DNA of 64,000 nucleotides from Burkholderia metallica (GTDB lineage Bacteria > Pseudomonadota > Gammaproteobacteria > Burkholderiales > Burkholderiaceae), in contig NZ_CADFDB010000010.1 of assembly GCF_902832845.1 (NCBI RefSeq), positions 248,001-312,000 on the forward strand, written 5' to 3'. Position 1 is the first letter of the stretch. Each line of letters starts with the position of its first letter. Shown here one piece after another: positions 1 to 8,438 of the stretch. The notes below the pieces were generated by a model, which did not search any database, was not told where the DNA came from, and saw only the letters and a program-made list of their open reading frames with translations. A program made the position numbers and the translations under genes.

Positions 1-168
1 CGCGAGCAGTTCCGCGTTGAGCGCCGTTTCGAGTTCGCGGATCGTATGCGTGATCGCGGGCTGCGTGACGCCGAGTTCGCGCGCGGCGGCGCGCAGGCTC
101 TTGTGATGCGCGGCGGAGACGAACGCCTGGAGCTGCGCAATGTTCAGGGGATTGCGGATGCGGGTCAT
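1..168 (-). CDS. LysR-family transcriptional regulator, N-terminal part (cut by window edge)
   Basis: Only the first 56 codons are present; the gene runs off the left edge. The start ATG is read on the minus strand at 168. The visible part is a winged helix-turn-helix of LysR type: an opening 'LNIAQLQAFVSAA' helix, then 'SLRAAARELGVTQPAITHTI' as the recognition region and 'RELETALNAELL' as the linker start. The effector domain and target cannot be judged. It lies head to tail with the GlxA-type regulator at 317-1264, 148 bases away, so the two need not be related. Confidence 0.85.
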   Translation of the reverse strand, partial: MTRIRNPLNIAQLQAFVSAAHHKSLRAAARELGVTQPAITHTIRELETALNAELLA

Positions 169-316
169 CGGTCGGGTCCGGTTGGCGCGATACGGTGGCG
201 GGCGGCGGGGTGGGGCGGCATTCTGTAGCGATCCTGACGGTTGCGTGCGCAGGGTTGTGCGCCGCTGCGTGGACGTATCGCGAGCCGGCGCGCGGTGGCC
301 GGCGACGAGGCGATCG

Positions 317-1264
317 TCACGAGCCGGACCGTGCGCGGAAGGTGTGACGATACCGCTGCGGCGACGTACCGACGATACGCGCGAAACGCTCGCGAAACGC
401 GGTGACCGAGCCGAAGCCGGCCTCCGTCGCGACACGCTCGATCGACAGCTCCGTGACCTCCAGCAACTGCTGCGCATGCCTGACGCGCGCGGTCTGCAGC
501 CATTGCCGCGGCGACGTGCCCGTCTGCTCGTGGAAGCGCCGCGTCAGCGTGCGCACGCTCGTCGATGCGCGGCGGGCCATCGCGTCGAGCGTGAGCGGCT
601 TGCGCAGGTTGGCCTGCAGCCAGTCCATCAGGTCCTGCAGGCCGTCGCTGCCGCCCGGCCATTCCGGTGCGATGAACTGCGCCTGCCCGCCTTCGCGGAC
701 GCGCGGCGCCACCGCGCAGCGGGCGGCGTCGACGGCGACCGCCGCACCGTAGTCGGCCTGGATCATGTGCAGGCACAGATCGAGGCCGGCCGCCGCGCCG
801 GCCGACGTCAGTATCTGCCCGTTGTCGACGAACAGCACGTTCGGATCGACCGTCACGCGCGGATGGCGGCGCGCGAGTTCGGCGGCCGCGAGCCAGTGCG
901 TGGTTGCGCGCAGGCCGTCGAGCAGCCCGGCTTCCGCGAGCACGAACGCGCCGGTGCAGATCGACGCGATCCGGCAGCCGCGCGCGGCCGCCGTGCGCAA
1001 TGCGGCCGTCACGTGGCGCGACGTGGGCGCGAGCGGCACCGACGTGCCGGGAACGACGATCGTATCGGCGTCGGCGAACGCATCGAGGCGAAACGGAGGC
1101 CGCAATTCGAACAGGTCGCCCGCGACCCGCGCGTGTTCGCTGCACACGCGCACGCGATACGGCTGCGCGACGTCGGGCGAACGCACGCGTGCGAACGTGT
1201 CGCATGCCATGCCCAGATCGAACGGGACGACATCGGGCAGGGCGAGAACGGCGACCGTATGCAT
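317..1264 (-). CDS. GlxA-family AraC regulator with DJ-1/PfpI domain
   Basis: A 315-residue regulator with two domains. Residues about 1-170 form a class I glutamine amidotransferase-like (DJ-1/PfpI) fold with 'SICTGAFVLAEAGLLDG', where the cysteine sits in the nucleophile elbow. Residues about 215-310 form an AraC/XylS double helix-turn-helix ('LTLDAMARRASTSVRTLTRRF' and 'SIERVATEAGFGSVTAFRERF'). Members of this family (GlxA, GbdR, ArgR, CdhR, FtrA) sense small nitrogen compounds in proteobacteria; the ligand here is unknown. It is divergent from the DUF3817 gene, with a 106-base gap that must hold both promoters. Length is normal for the family. Confidence 0.88.
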   Translation of the reverse strand: MHTVAVLALPDVVPFDLGMACDTFARVRSPDVAQPYRVRVCSEHARVAGDLFELRPPFRLDAFADADTIVVPGTSVPLAPTSRHVTAALRTAAARGCRIASICTGAFVLAEAGLLDGLRATTHWLAAAELARRHPRVTVDPNVLFVDNGQILTSAGAAAGLDLCLHMIQADYGAAVAVDAARCAVAPRVREGGQAQFIAPEWPGGSDGLQDLMDWLQANLRKPLTLDAMARRASTSVRTLTRRFHEQTGTSPRQWLQTARVRHAQQLLEVTELSIERVATEAGFGSVTAFRERFARIVGTSPQRYRHTFRARSGS

Positions 1265-1370
1265 GGCGTTCGGCGGCTTGGCCAGAATCCGTTGAAAGAT
1301 GTCATTTTAGCCAATGGTCCGGAACGGCACCACACGCGACAATCGCAGCCGACCCGACTGGAGGCTGCCG

Positions 1371-1679
1371 ATGCAACAAGACGATCGCGATGCGCTGCGG
1401 AACCTGCAATACCTGTCGTTGCTGGAGGCGACCACGCTCGTCGTGCTCGTGTGCGTCGCCGTGCCGCTCAAGCACCTGGCCGGCTATCCGGCCGCGGTAT
1501 CGATCATGGGGCCGGTGCACGGCATCGCGTTCGCGATGTACGTGTGGGCGGTCGTCGGCACCGCGTCGAGCGGGCTGTGGCGCAAGGCCGAAGTCGCGCG
1601 GCTCGTGCTGGCGGCCGTCGTGCCGTTCGTCGGCCTGACGAGCGCCGGATGGATCGCGCGCAGGCGGCACGCGCGATGA
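1371..1679 (+). CDS. DUF3817-family small integral membrane protein
   Basis: A 102-residue protein starting at ATG 1371; an upstream ATG at 1314 is possible, but the family starts with the short 'MQQDDRDALRNLQYLSLLEATTL' leader. It has three hydrophobic stretches (about residues 15-35, 42-62 and 72-92) and the 'P-x-HG' signature 'GPVHGIAFAMYVW' seen in DUF3817 proteins. Its stop overlaps the next start (ATGA at 1676-1679), so it is almost certainly translated together with the CopD/HemJ-like protein downstream. Molecular role is unknown; a membrane partner of the next protein is an inference from the overlap. Confidence 0.8.
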   Translation: MQQDDRDALRNLQYLSLLEATTLVVLVCVAVPLKHLAGYPAAVSIMGPVHGIAFAMYVWAVVGTASSGLWRKAEVARLVLAAVVPFVGLTSAGWIARRRHAR

Positions 1680-2077
1680 TCTACCTCTGGATCAAGGCCG
1701 TTCACGTCGCGGCCGTCGTCACGTTCGTCGGCGGCCTGTTGATGCTGGCCGTCGGCGTGCGTATCGCGAACCTCGCCGTGCATCGCGCGGTGCGTCGCTG
1801 GGATCGCACGGTGACGGCGCCCGCGCTCGCGCTCGTCTGGATCGCGGGCATCGCGCTTGCGCTGAACGGTCACTGGTTCGGCGCGGCGTGGCTGTCGGTG
1901 AAGTTCGTGGTGGTGGCCGCGCTGTCGGTGCTGCACGGGTTGCTGGCCGGCACGCTGCGGCGCATGGAACGCGACGATCTCGTCGTCGTGCCGGCGTCGT
2001 GGCTCGAGTACGCGGCGGGTGCGGTCGTGGCCGCGACGGCGATCGTCGTCGGGCTGGTCGTGATCAAGCCGTTTTGA
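1676..2077 (+). CDS. CopD/HemJ-like four-helix membrane protein
   Basis: 133 residues with four predicted membrane helices. The first helix carries a histidine in 'IKAVHVAAVVTFVGGLLML' and the third a lysine in 'WLSVKFVVVAALSVLHG', matching the pattern of HemJ (protoporphyrinogen oxidase) and CopD-superfamily proteins. The protein is a little short for true HemJ, so heme-pathway activity should not be assumed. Start ATG 1676 overlaps the DUF3817 stop by four bases, indicating translational coupling. The CopD/HemJ superfamily call is firm in pattern, the reaction is not. Confidence 0.7.
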   Translation: MIYLWIKAVHVAAVVTFVGGLLMLAVGVRIANLAVHRAVRRWDRTVTAPALALVWIAGIALALNGHWFGAAWLSVKFVVVAALSVLHGLLAGTLRRMERDDLVVVPASWLEYAAGAVVAATAIVVGLVVIKPF

Positions 2078-2103
2078 TGCGCTGGCCGGCGCGAGCCGGG
2101 TTG

Positions 2104-2697
2104 TTAGGCGAGCGCTGTCTCCACCGCCGCGAGCGTGCGGCGCCGAATCCAGCCGCTCGCCATCCGGATCGCGAGCCAGTACGGGATGAACAGCAGCCGC
2201 GTGCGGGCGTTCGGGCAATGCACGAAGGTTTCGGTGCGCAGCAGGTGCGCCCCCGACGCGAGCCCGACCACCTCGAAGCGCAGCACCAGCTTCGCGTCGC
2301 GCGGATCGTCGTGTCGTACGAAGGCCGCCGCGTCGTCGATCGTCAGCACGCCGAGGTCCGGGCGCCAGAAGCGGCCGACGAGGCCGAGCGACAGCGACCG
2401 GTCGTCGCGCTGCAGCGGCGTGAACGCATGGAGGCCGAAGCGCTCGCGTGCGCCGCGCGTGGCGCCATGGCGCAGCGATGCGGCGACGGCCGCGGGGAAT
2501 TCGCGAACGTTGAGCAGCGCATCGACGACCGGGTCCGTGCGCATGTCGAGCGCGGCGACCGTGTCGAGGATGCGTGCCGGGGCGGCGTCGATCGGCTTCG
2601 ATTCATGCACTTCGTGGAAGCCGAACGACGGGATGAACGGCGGCTTGCGCGCCGAGGTCCGCGTGCCCGATTCGGAGACGATGCCGAGCGCGTTCAT
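2104..2697 (-). CDS. conserved hypothetical protein, possibly SRPBCC-like
   Basis: A 197-residue protein with start ATG at 2697 and a good Shine-Dalgarno (AGGAG) eight bases before it. A longer frame runs upstream but opposes the permease gene and has no support. No signal peptide is seen. The region about residues 100-170 ('LSLGLVGRFWRP' to 'LVLRFEVVGL' to 'LLRTETFVHC') alternates strands in a way that recalls START/SRPBCC-type ligand-binding folds, and a terminal hydrophobic/basic stretch follows ('LFIPYWLAIRMASGWIRRR'). I do not recognise the family with certainty and assign no function. Confidence 0.6.
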   Translation of the reverse strand: MNALGIVSESGTRTSARKPPFIPSFGFHEVHESKPIDAAPARILDTVAALDMRTDPVVDALLNVREFPAAVAASLRHGATRGARERFGLHAFTPLQRDDRSLSLGLVGRFWRPDLGVLTIDDAAAFVRHDDPRDAKLVLRFEVVGLASGAHLLRTETFVHCPNARTRLLFIPYWLAIRMASGWIRRRTLAAVETALA

Positions 2698-2780
2698 GGG
2701 GGCTCCTGAAGGCAACGTGCGATCGTAGCACCGGCGGCGGATGCGCGCGGCGGCGTTTGTACGACGGGCGCCGCTTCGAC

Positions 2781-2811
2781 AAAAAAAGCCTGGAAACTTG
2801 CGTTCCCAGGC
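2781..2811 (-). terminator. Rho-independent terminator of the purine permease gene
   Basis: On the minus strand a ten-base stem (GCCTGGGAAC pairing with GTTTCCAGGC, one G-U pair) with a four-base loop is followed by seven T. It lies about 90 bases past the stop of the permease at 2901 and before the next minus-strand gene, so it separates the two transcripts. Confidence 0.85.
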
Positions 2812-2900
2812 CTGGAGACCATCAACGATGATGGTGGAGGAGACGATGTCGTCCCGATGCGCGCCGTCCTTCTGCCGGCGACGTCGCGCACGATTCGTTC

Positions 2901-4289
2901 TCAGATCGCCCAGCCGCCGAGATAGAACGTGACGAGCACGGCCGCGATGAGCACGGTGCCGACGTTGAGCTTGCGGAATTCGCCGCTGGCGACGCGGCCG
3001 ATCACGAGCGTCGAGAAGCCGAGCATGATGCCGGTCACGATGTTCGCGGTCAGCACGATGAACACCGCGCAGACGAGGCCCGACATCGCGTCGACCATGT
3101 CGTCCATGTGCAGCTTGCTCACGCTGCCGAGCATCAGCAGCCCGACGTACATCAGCGCCGGTGCGGTCGCGTACGACGGCACGAGGCCCGCGAGCGGCGA
3201 GAAGAACATCACGACGAGGAACAGCAGGCCGACCACGGCGGCCGCGAGGCCCGTCTTCGCGCCGGCGGCCACGCCGACGCTCGACTCGATGTAGGCTGCC
3301 GCCGGCGCGCCGCCGAGGAAGCCGGAGAAGATCGAGCTGATCGAATCGGCGGTCAGCGCGCGGCCGCCGTTGATGATGCGGCCGTTCTCGTCGAGCTGGC
3401 CGGCCTGGCCGGCGACCGCGCGAATCGTGCCGGTCGCGTCGAACACGGCCGTCATCACCAGCGCGAGCACGCTCGGCAGCACGGCCATCGACAGCGCGCC
3501 CTTGATGTCCATCGCGCCGATCAGCGACGCATGGCCCGGTGCGCTCAGCGACGGCAGCGCGAAGATGCCGTGATACTTCACGCCCGGATCGAAGATCAGG
3601 CCGAACACCGAGATCGCGATCACGACGAGCAGGATGCCGCCCGGCACGCGACGTTTTTCGAGGCCGAAGATCGCCGCGAGGCCGACGACCGACATGATGA
3701 CCGGGAAGGCGGTGATCTGGCCGAGCGAGACCGGCAGGCCGGCGCCCGGATTCTTGATCACGAGGCCGACGTCGTTCGACGCGATCAGCAGCAGGAACAG
3801 GCCGATGCCGATCCCGGTGCCGTGCGCGACGCCCGCGGGCAGGTTGCGCAGGATCCACGAACGCACGCCCGTGACCGAAATGCCGGTGAACACGAGGCCC
3901 ATCAGGAACACGGCGCCGAGCGCGACGGTTGGATGCAGCCCCTTGCCGAGCACGAGGCCGAACGCGGTGAACGCGGTCAGCGAGATCGCGCAGCCGATCG
4001 CGATCGGCAGCTTCGCCCACAGGCCCATCAGCAGCGAACCGAACGCGGTCGTCAGGCACACCGCGACGAACACGGCGCTCGTGTCGAAGCCGGCCTTGCC
4101 GAACATGCCGGGCACGACGAACACGGAATAGACCATCGCGAGGAAGGTGGTGATGCCGGCGACGATCTCGGTGCGCTGCGTGCTGCCGCGCGACGAAATG
4201 CCGAAATACCGGTCGATGACTCCCTTGGTGCCAAAGTCAGTTTCTTCCGCGCCGACGCCGACCGTCGGCTGCACCGGGGTATCACTCAT
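2901..4289 (-). CDS. NCS2-family purine permease, AzgA type
   Basis: A 462-residue inner-membrane transporter with about 12-14 helices. The N-terminal '[28 protein letters not shown]' block, the 'FDATGT' motif (about residue 290) and the '[16 protein letters not shown]' segment place it in the AzgA/GhxP/PbuG branch, which takes up adenine, hypoxanthine or guanine with protons. The exact base cannot be read from sequence. The start at 4289 has a strong AAAGGAG site. It is a single-gene unit: terminator at 2781-2811, and a 12-base palindrome in its leader. Confidence 0.9.
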   Translation of the reverse strand: MSDTPVQPTVGVGAEETDFGTKGVIDRYFGISSRGSTQRTEIVAGITTFLAMVYSVFVVPGMFGKAGFDTSAVFVAVCLTTAFGSLLMGLWAKLPIAIGCAISLTAFTAFGLVLGKGLHPTVALGAVFLMGLVFTGISVTGVRSWILRNLPAGVAHGTGIGIGLFLLLIASNDVGLVIKNPGAGLPVSLGQITAFPVIMSVVGLAAIFGLEKRRVPGGILLVVIAISVFGLIFDPGVKYHGIFALPSLSAPGHASLIGAMDIKGALSMAVLPSVLALVMTAVFDATGTIRAVAGQAGQLDENGRIINGGRALTADSISSIFSGFLGGAPAAAYIESSVGVAAGAKTGLAAAVVGLLFLVVMFFSPLAGLVPSYATAPALMYVGLLMLGSVSKLHMDDMVDAMSGLVCAVFIVLTANIVTGIMLGFSTLVIGRVASGEFRKLNVGTVLIAAVLVTFYLGGWAI

Positions 4290-4304
4290 GAGCTTGCTCC
4301 TTTA

Positions 4305-4316
4305 TCAGCATGCTGA
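4305..4316. promoter_or_regulatory. perfect 12-bp palindrome in permease leader
   Basis: TCAGCATGCTGA reads the same on both strands and lies 16 bases before the permease start codon, just upstream of the ribosome binding site. It could be a repressor site or a short mRNA fold acting on translation. The role is inferred from position only. Confidence 0.4.
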
Positions 4317-4971
4317 AACGGTCTGTAGCGAACCGTCGTCAGGGTGTCTCGTATCTAGTTGGGATTGTTCGGCAACGTCGGGGGACGAATGACGCGTGAT
4401 CCGTGTCGTTACGGGCGAATCGAAGCGATCGCGAGGGTGTCGCGTCGTGCGACGCGTTGTGGTGTCGACCCCGTCACGTGTGCTTTGCCGTAGCGAAGGT
4501 TAGGCGAACCGCCCATCACGTCCCATTGGGGGAAGAGCATGCAGCGCATGTCTGAACGCTTATATCGGCGTGCAACGGGGCTTCGTCGCGAGGACACACG
4601 TGTATACGCCTAGTTGGAATCCGTTAAGGCGATTATTTGAATGCGGGGTCGACGGGGCGGGGGCAAGCGGGTGGTGCATCCGGAATTACAAAATACTTTC
4701 ATCGCGACCGTGCAGGCCTGTGAAAACGGGAGCCGGTGACGGGAGGCGTTGCGGCGCACAACCTGCATTCGGACGAGACCGCCGTCGGGCGGGTGCGATT
4801 CTCGTCGTCGCGCCGGCCTCGATTGTGCACGAGATGGTCGAGACAGGCGCTGAACATGTCGGCCATCGCGTTCGCATGTGCGTCGGTTTCGCCGTATGTG
4901 CGCTCGTTTTGCGAAAACGCGTTGCCGGCTGCGGCGAGCGGGGTCGCGATCAGGTCGCATGCGGGCGCATG
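4317..4971. other. long intergenic stretch, promoter side of the permease plus decayed sequence
   Basis: About 650 bases with no supportable gene. The part next to 4317 should hold the permease promoter, but no clear -35/-10 pair stands out. The part from about 4700 continues in the frame of the aldo/keto reductase remnant (4972-5109), giving an open frame to a stop at 4699, but residues past the remnant match nothing I recognise. Local composition is less GC-biased than in the neighbouring genes, which fits non-coding or decaying DNA. Confidence 0.5.
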
Positions 4972-5109
4972 CGCGGCGTCGAAGCAGCGGATGCCGCTTT
5001 CCCATGCCGCGCCGCCCCGGGCCAGCGGTTCATCGTGCGGAATATCCCGCTACAGGTTGCCCAGCAGCGCGGTGCTGAAACGCGCCCGGGAACGGCGCGT
5101 GACGCTCAT
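4972..5109 (-). pseudogene. remnant of an aldo/keto reductase (aldose/pyridoxal dehydrogenase type)
   Basis: Reading from ATG 5109 on the minus strand gives a short peptide, an in-frame TAG at 5050-5052, and then 'RDIPHDEPLA' and 'AAWESGIRCFDAA'. Read through the stop, 'TALLGNL(stop)RDIPHDE...AAWESGIRCFD' has the hallmark order of the first 45 residues of D-threo-aldose 1-dehydrogenase/pyridoxal 4-dehydrogenase-type aldo/keto reductases ('LGNLYR...DEA...AAWDAGIRYFDTAP'). The barrel and active-site tyrosine are missing. It lies 22 bases after the ene-reductase gene on the same strand, so it was probably the last gene of that operon. Confidence 0.6.
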
Positions 5110-5131
5110 GCGCCGTGTCGGGCAAGCCGGC

Positions 5132-6247
5132 TCAGGCCGCGGCCTGCGCGAGCGTCGGGTAGTCGGTCAGGCCGCGCTCGCCGCCGCCGAACAGCGTATT
5201 GCGGTCGTGTGCTGCGAGCGCCGCGCCGGTGCGCAGGCGCTCGGGCAGGTCGGGGTTCGCGACGAACGGGCGGCCGAACGCGACGAGGTCGGCCCAGCCG
5301 GCGGCGATCGCGTCGCGCGCGCGCTCGGCGGTGTACGCGCCGGCATAGATCAGCACGCCCGGGAACGCGGCGCGCAGTCGCTGCTTGAACTCGACCGGCA
5401 TCAACGGTGCGTCGTCCCAGTCGGCTTCCGCGATGTGCAGGTAGCCGACGCCGAGTTCGCCGAGCAGTGTCGCGGCGGCGAGATAGGTCGTTTCCGGATC
5501 GTCGTCGACGCAGCCGTTCAGCGTCGTCAGCGGCGCGAGGCGGATGCCGACGCGCGAGGCGTCGCCGGTGCCTTCGATCAGCGCCTGCGCGACTTCGCGC
5601 AGGAAGCGCAGCCGGTTTTCGAGCGAGCCGCCGTACGCGTCGGTGCGCGTGTTCGCATTCGAGTCGATGAACTGGTTCACGAGATAGCCGTTCGCGCCGT
5701 GCAGCTCGACGCCGTCGAAGCCGGCGTCGATCGCGTGGCGTGCGGCGGCGCGGTACTGGTCGACGATCTCGCGGATTTCGTCGATCGTCAGCGCGCGCGG
5801 CTCGGACGCCTGCACGAAGCCCGGCGTGCTGCCGTCTTCGCCGGCGACGAACACGTTCACGCCTTGCGCCTGCAGCGGCGACGACGACACCGGCTGCCGG
5901 CCGCCGAGCAGGCTCGTGTGGCTCAGCCGGCCGACGTGCCACAGCTGCGCGAAGATCCGGCCGTGCGCGGCATGCACGGCGTCGGTCACCTTGCGCCAGC
6001 CGGCGACCTGCGACGGCGTATGAATGCCGGGCGTCCACGCGTAGCCCTTGCCGAGCGGCGCGATGTACGTGCCTTCGCTGACGATCAGGCCGGCGCTCGC
6101 GCGCTGCGCGTAATACACGGCCATCAGTTCATTGGCTTCGTCGCCGGGCTGGCTGGCGCGCGAGCGCGTCATCGGCGGCATCACGATGCGGTTCGACAGC
6201 GTCAGCGCGCCGAGTCGCAGCGGTTGGAAAAGCGGGTCATGGGTCAT
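5132..6247 (-). CDS. Old Yellow Enzyme-family alkene reductase
   Basis: A 371-residue FMN-dependent (beta/alpha)8 barrel that reduces activated C=C bonds (enones, maleimides, nitroesters) with NAD(P)H. The substrate-binding histidine/asparagine pair and proton-donor tyrosine sit in 'HGANGYLVNQF' (about residues 182-192), with the FMN loops 'PLTRSRA'-like 'PPMTRSRA' near residue 27 and 'FGRPFVANPDL' near the end. Length and motifs match NemA/XenB-type proteins. It follows the aldo/keto reductase gene by 69 bases on the same strand and is probably co-transcribed with it, forming a carbonyl/alkene detoxification pair. Confidence 0.92.
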   Translation of the reverse strand: MTHDPLFQPLRLGALTLSNRIVMPPMTRSRASQPGDEANELMAVYYAQRASAGLIVSEGTYIAPLGKGYAWTPGIHTPSQVAGWRKVTDAVHAAHGRIFAQLWHVGRLSHTSLLGGRQPVSSSPLQAQGVNVFVAGEDGSTPGFVQASEPRALTIDEIREIVDQYRAAARHAIDAGFDGVELHGANGYLVNQFIDSNANTRTDAYGGSLENRLRFLREVAQALIEGTGDASRVGIRLAPLTTLNGCVDDDPETTYLAAATLLGELGVGYLHIAEADWDDAPLMPVEFKQRLRAAFPGVLIYAGAYTAERARDAIAAGWADLVAFGRPFVANPDLPERLRTGAALAAHDRNTLFGGGERGLTDYPTLAQAAA

Positions 6248-6316
6248 GATGAAGTCCTGTCGGTGCCGCGGTTTTCGGGCCGCGGCGAATCGGATGGAAA
6301 AGAGCGCGCGGTGCGC

Positions 6317-7123
6317 TTAGTCCCACGTCGGCGCGAGGCCGGCCGGGTCGACTTCGCGGCCGTTGCGTTCGAGCGCGGCGATCTGCGCCATGTCTTCGTC
6401 GGTCAGGCGCAGCGTCTGCGCGAGCAGGTTGCTCGCGAGGTTCTCGCGCTTCGTCGACGACGGAATCACCGAGTAGCCGAGCTGCAACGCCCACGCGAGC
6501 GCGACCTGGGCGGGCGTCGCGTCGTGACGCCGTGCGATCGCGCCGATCACCGGATCGCCGAGCACCTTGCCGTATGCGAGCGTCATGTACGACGTCACGT
6601 GGATGCCTTCAGCGTTCAGGAATTCGACGAGCTTGCGGTTCTGCAGGTACGGGCTCAGCTCGATCTGGTTCGTCGCGATCGCGTCCTTGCCGACGGCCGC
6701 GATCGCCTGCTTCGTCAGTGCGATGTTGAAGTTCGAGATGCCGATCCGGCGCGTGAGGCCCTGCGCCTGTGCATCGGCGAGCGCGGTCATGAACGTGTCG
6801 AGCGCGACGCCGTTGTCGGGGGCCGGCCAGTGGATCAGCGTCAGGTCGACATAGTCGGTGCGCAGCTTGCGCAGGCTTTCTTCGAGGCTCGGCACGAGCT
6901 TGTCCGGCGCGTAGTTGTCGACCCAGATCTTGGTCGTGACGAACAGGTCGTCGCGGCGCATGCCCGACGCGGCGATCGCTGCGCCGACTTCGGCTTCGTT
7001 GCCGTAGATCTGCGCGGTGTCGATCGCGCGGTAACCGACTTCGAGGCCGTTGCGGACCGAGTCGATCACGGTCTGGCCTTGCAGGCGGAACGTACCGAGG
7101 CCGAAGGCGGGAATCGTGCTCAT
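6317..7123 (-). CDS. dkgB: aldo/keto reductase, 2,5-diketo-D-gluconate reductase B type
   Basis: 268 residues from ATG 7123, which has an AGGAG site; longer readings start at a poor TTG. It is an NADPH-dependent TIM barrel reducing aldehydes and ketones such as methylglyoxal and 2,5-diketo-gluconate. Catalytic residues are visible: '[16 protein letters not shown]' (Asp and Tyr), 'FVTTKIW' (Lys) and 'LTLIHWP' (His), followed by 'GISNFN'. The closest known relative by pattern is E. coli DkgB, which also lies beside a LysR gene. The palindrome at 7217-7231 is about 94 bases before the start and is shared with the LysR gene at 8439. Confidence 0.88.
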   Translation of the reverse strand: MSTIPAFGLGTFRLQGQTVIDSVRNGLEVGYRAIDTAQIYGNEAEVGAAIAASGMRRDDLFVTTKIWVDNYAPDKLVPSLEESLRKLRTDYVDLTLIHWPAPDNGVALDTFMTALADAQAQGLTRRIGISNFNIALTKQAIAAVGKDAIATNQIELSPYLQNRKLVEFLNAEGIHVTSYMTLAYGKVLGDPVIGAIARRHDATPAQVALAWALQLGYSVIPSSTKRENLASNLLAQTLRLTDEDMAQIAALERNGREVDPAGLAPTWD

Positions 7124-7216
7124 CACATGCTCCTGGAAAGGTGAAACGGGTTCGATAGGGAAGTCATTCTGGCGTTTTCGATTCGTGAAATAAACGCCGT
7201 TTCCGGTCAAAAATAT

Positions 7217-7231
7217 TTGATCTGAAATCAA
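7217..7231. promoter_or_regulatory. LysR-type palindrome upstream of dkgB
   Basis: TTGATCTGAAATCAA has 5-base arms (TTGAT/ATCAA) around a 5-base centre, the T-N11-A form typical for LysR proteins. The reverse complement of the site at 8414-8428 matches it at 13 of 15 bases. It is inferred to be bound by the LysR protein encoded at 8439-9383. Confidence 0.55.
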
Positions 7232-7256
7232 GTATCGGAAGCGGCTTCGGCGGGGG

Positions 7257-8216
7257 CTACGCGGCGTGCGTCCGTGCGTTTGCGTCGGCGTGGAACACCG
7301 GCAGTACGTCCGCGGCGATCTCGGCCAGCGTCTCGTCGAGCGGGCGACGGTTGCGGCGCAGATGCAGGCCGATATGACGCACGCCCGCGTCGCGCATCGC
7401 CGCCAGTTCTTCGGTCAGCGCGACGCGTCCCGCGCGCGCGCCGAAGCGGTGCCGCTGCAGCGGCGCGTGCGGATCGTCCGCGAGGTCGAGGTGGATGAAG
7501 CTCACGTACGGCTTGTCGCCGGCCACCGCGCGCCAGTTCGCGGCGCGCTGCGCGTGGTCGGCCGGCGTGCCCGGATACGCGAGGCAGCCGTCCATGTGCT
7601 CGCTGATCCATGCGGGCGTTTGCTGCGCAAGCCCCGCGACGAGCAGCGGCAGCGGCGAGCGGACGGCGGGCAGCACGTCGAGGCCGGTCGGCAGGTGCCC
7701 GCGCGCGCCGTCGCGCAGCAGCGCGATCTGGTCGCGGAAGTTCGCGCCGCGCGATGCGAAGTCGCGGCCGAACAGCGGATATTCGACCGGCCGGTCGCCG
7801 CTCGCGACGCCGAGCAGCAGGCGGCCGCCGCTCAGTTCCTGGATCGTCGCCGCCGATTTCAGCGTCAGCAGCGGCTCGCGCAGCGGCAGCACGACGGCCG
7901 CCGTGCCGAGCAGGATGTCGCGCGTGATGCCGGCGAGGTAGCCGAGGTACGAGAAGGTCTCGAACACCTGCGCGGCGTCGCCGAACGACGGGTCGTACAC
8001 CGGCACGTCGCGCACCCAGAGCGCGCGGAAGCCGAGCGTGTCGGCCAGTTGCGCGAGCGTCGCGTGAGAGGCGAGATCGGGCACGCCGGGGCGGCGGCCG
8101 TCATGCTGGCGCTTCGCGTCGCCGGCCGGCGACCAGTCGTTGTCGAGCGGCAGTTCGAGGCCGATGCTGAAGCCGCCGTCGGCGAGTTTGTCGAGGGCGG
8201 CAAGTGAAGTGGACAT
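7257..8216 (-). CDS. LLM-class flavin-dependent oxidoreductase (luciferase-like)
   Basis: 319 residues from ATG 8216 ('[28 protein letters not shown]'). It has the bacterial luciferase-like barrel: '[38 protein letters not shown]', then '[47 protein letters not shown]'. This matches a small LLM subgroup of about 300 residues with a 'DRP.EY..FG' motif. Such enzymes use reduced flavin and oxygen, usually with a separate reductase; the substrate is unknown. It is divergent from the LysR gene at 8439 with a 222-base gap, and belongs by position to the same regulon as dkgB and the alkene reductase. Confidence 0.87.
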   Translation of the reverse strand: MSTSLAALDKLADGGFSIGLELPLDNDWSPAGDAKRQHDGRRPGVPDLASHATLAQLADTLGFRALWVRDVPVYDPSFGDAAQVFETFSYLGYLAGITRDILLGTAAVVLPLREPLLTLKSAATIQELSGGRLLLGVASGDRPVEYPLFGRDFASRGANFRDQIALLRDGARGHLPTGLDVLPAVRSPLPLLVAGLAQQTPAWISEHMDGCLAYPGTPADHAQRAANWRAVAGDKPYVSFIHLDLADDPHAPLQRHRFGARAGRVALTEELAAMRDAGVRHIGLHLRRNRRPLDETLAEIAADVLPVFHADANARTHAA

Positions 8217-8413
8217 GGTCGGGCTCCGTTCAGATCGCGCGCAGGCTGCGTTCGAGCCGGTGGAAGTCGAATTCGGTGATACCGAGGGCAAATGCGCCGA
8301 TCGTCGGCGCAAGCAGGGCGGGTGGCATGACGGGTGCTCCGGGTCCGATGAGGATGGAGCGCAGTGTGCCGCCTTTACTTTTGCTGAAAAACGCGTCTAT
8401 AAACCAAATTGTT

Positions 8414-8428
8414 TTGACTTGAGATCAA
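8414..8428. promoter_or_regulatory. LysR-type palindrome in the LLM/LysR divergent control region
   Basis: TTGACTTGAGATCAA lies ten bases before the LysR start codon and is a near copy, inverted, of the site at 7217-7231. Its closeness to the start suggests negative self-regulation. It could also activate the divergent LLM gene. Binding is inferred. Confidence 0.55.
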
Positions 8429-8438
8429 GAATCACGCG

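Noticed and set aside
140-1675. A long plus-strand frame leading into the small membrane protein at 1676
   Set aside because: It opposes the GlxA-type gene and is Arg-rich without motifs; the ATG at 1676 with the ATGA overlap is the real start.
2698-4059. Upstream extension of the hypothetical gene at 2104-2697 on the minus strand
   Set aside because: It runs through the permease gene in another frame and past its terminator; the ATG at 2697 has a proper ribosome site.
4699-4971. Open frame continuing from the aldo/keto reductase remnant
   Set aside because: Residues after 4972 do not resemble the family; I kept only the recognisable part as a pseudogene.
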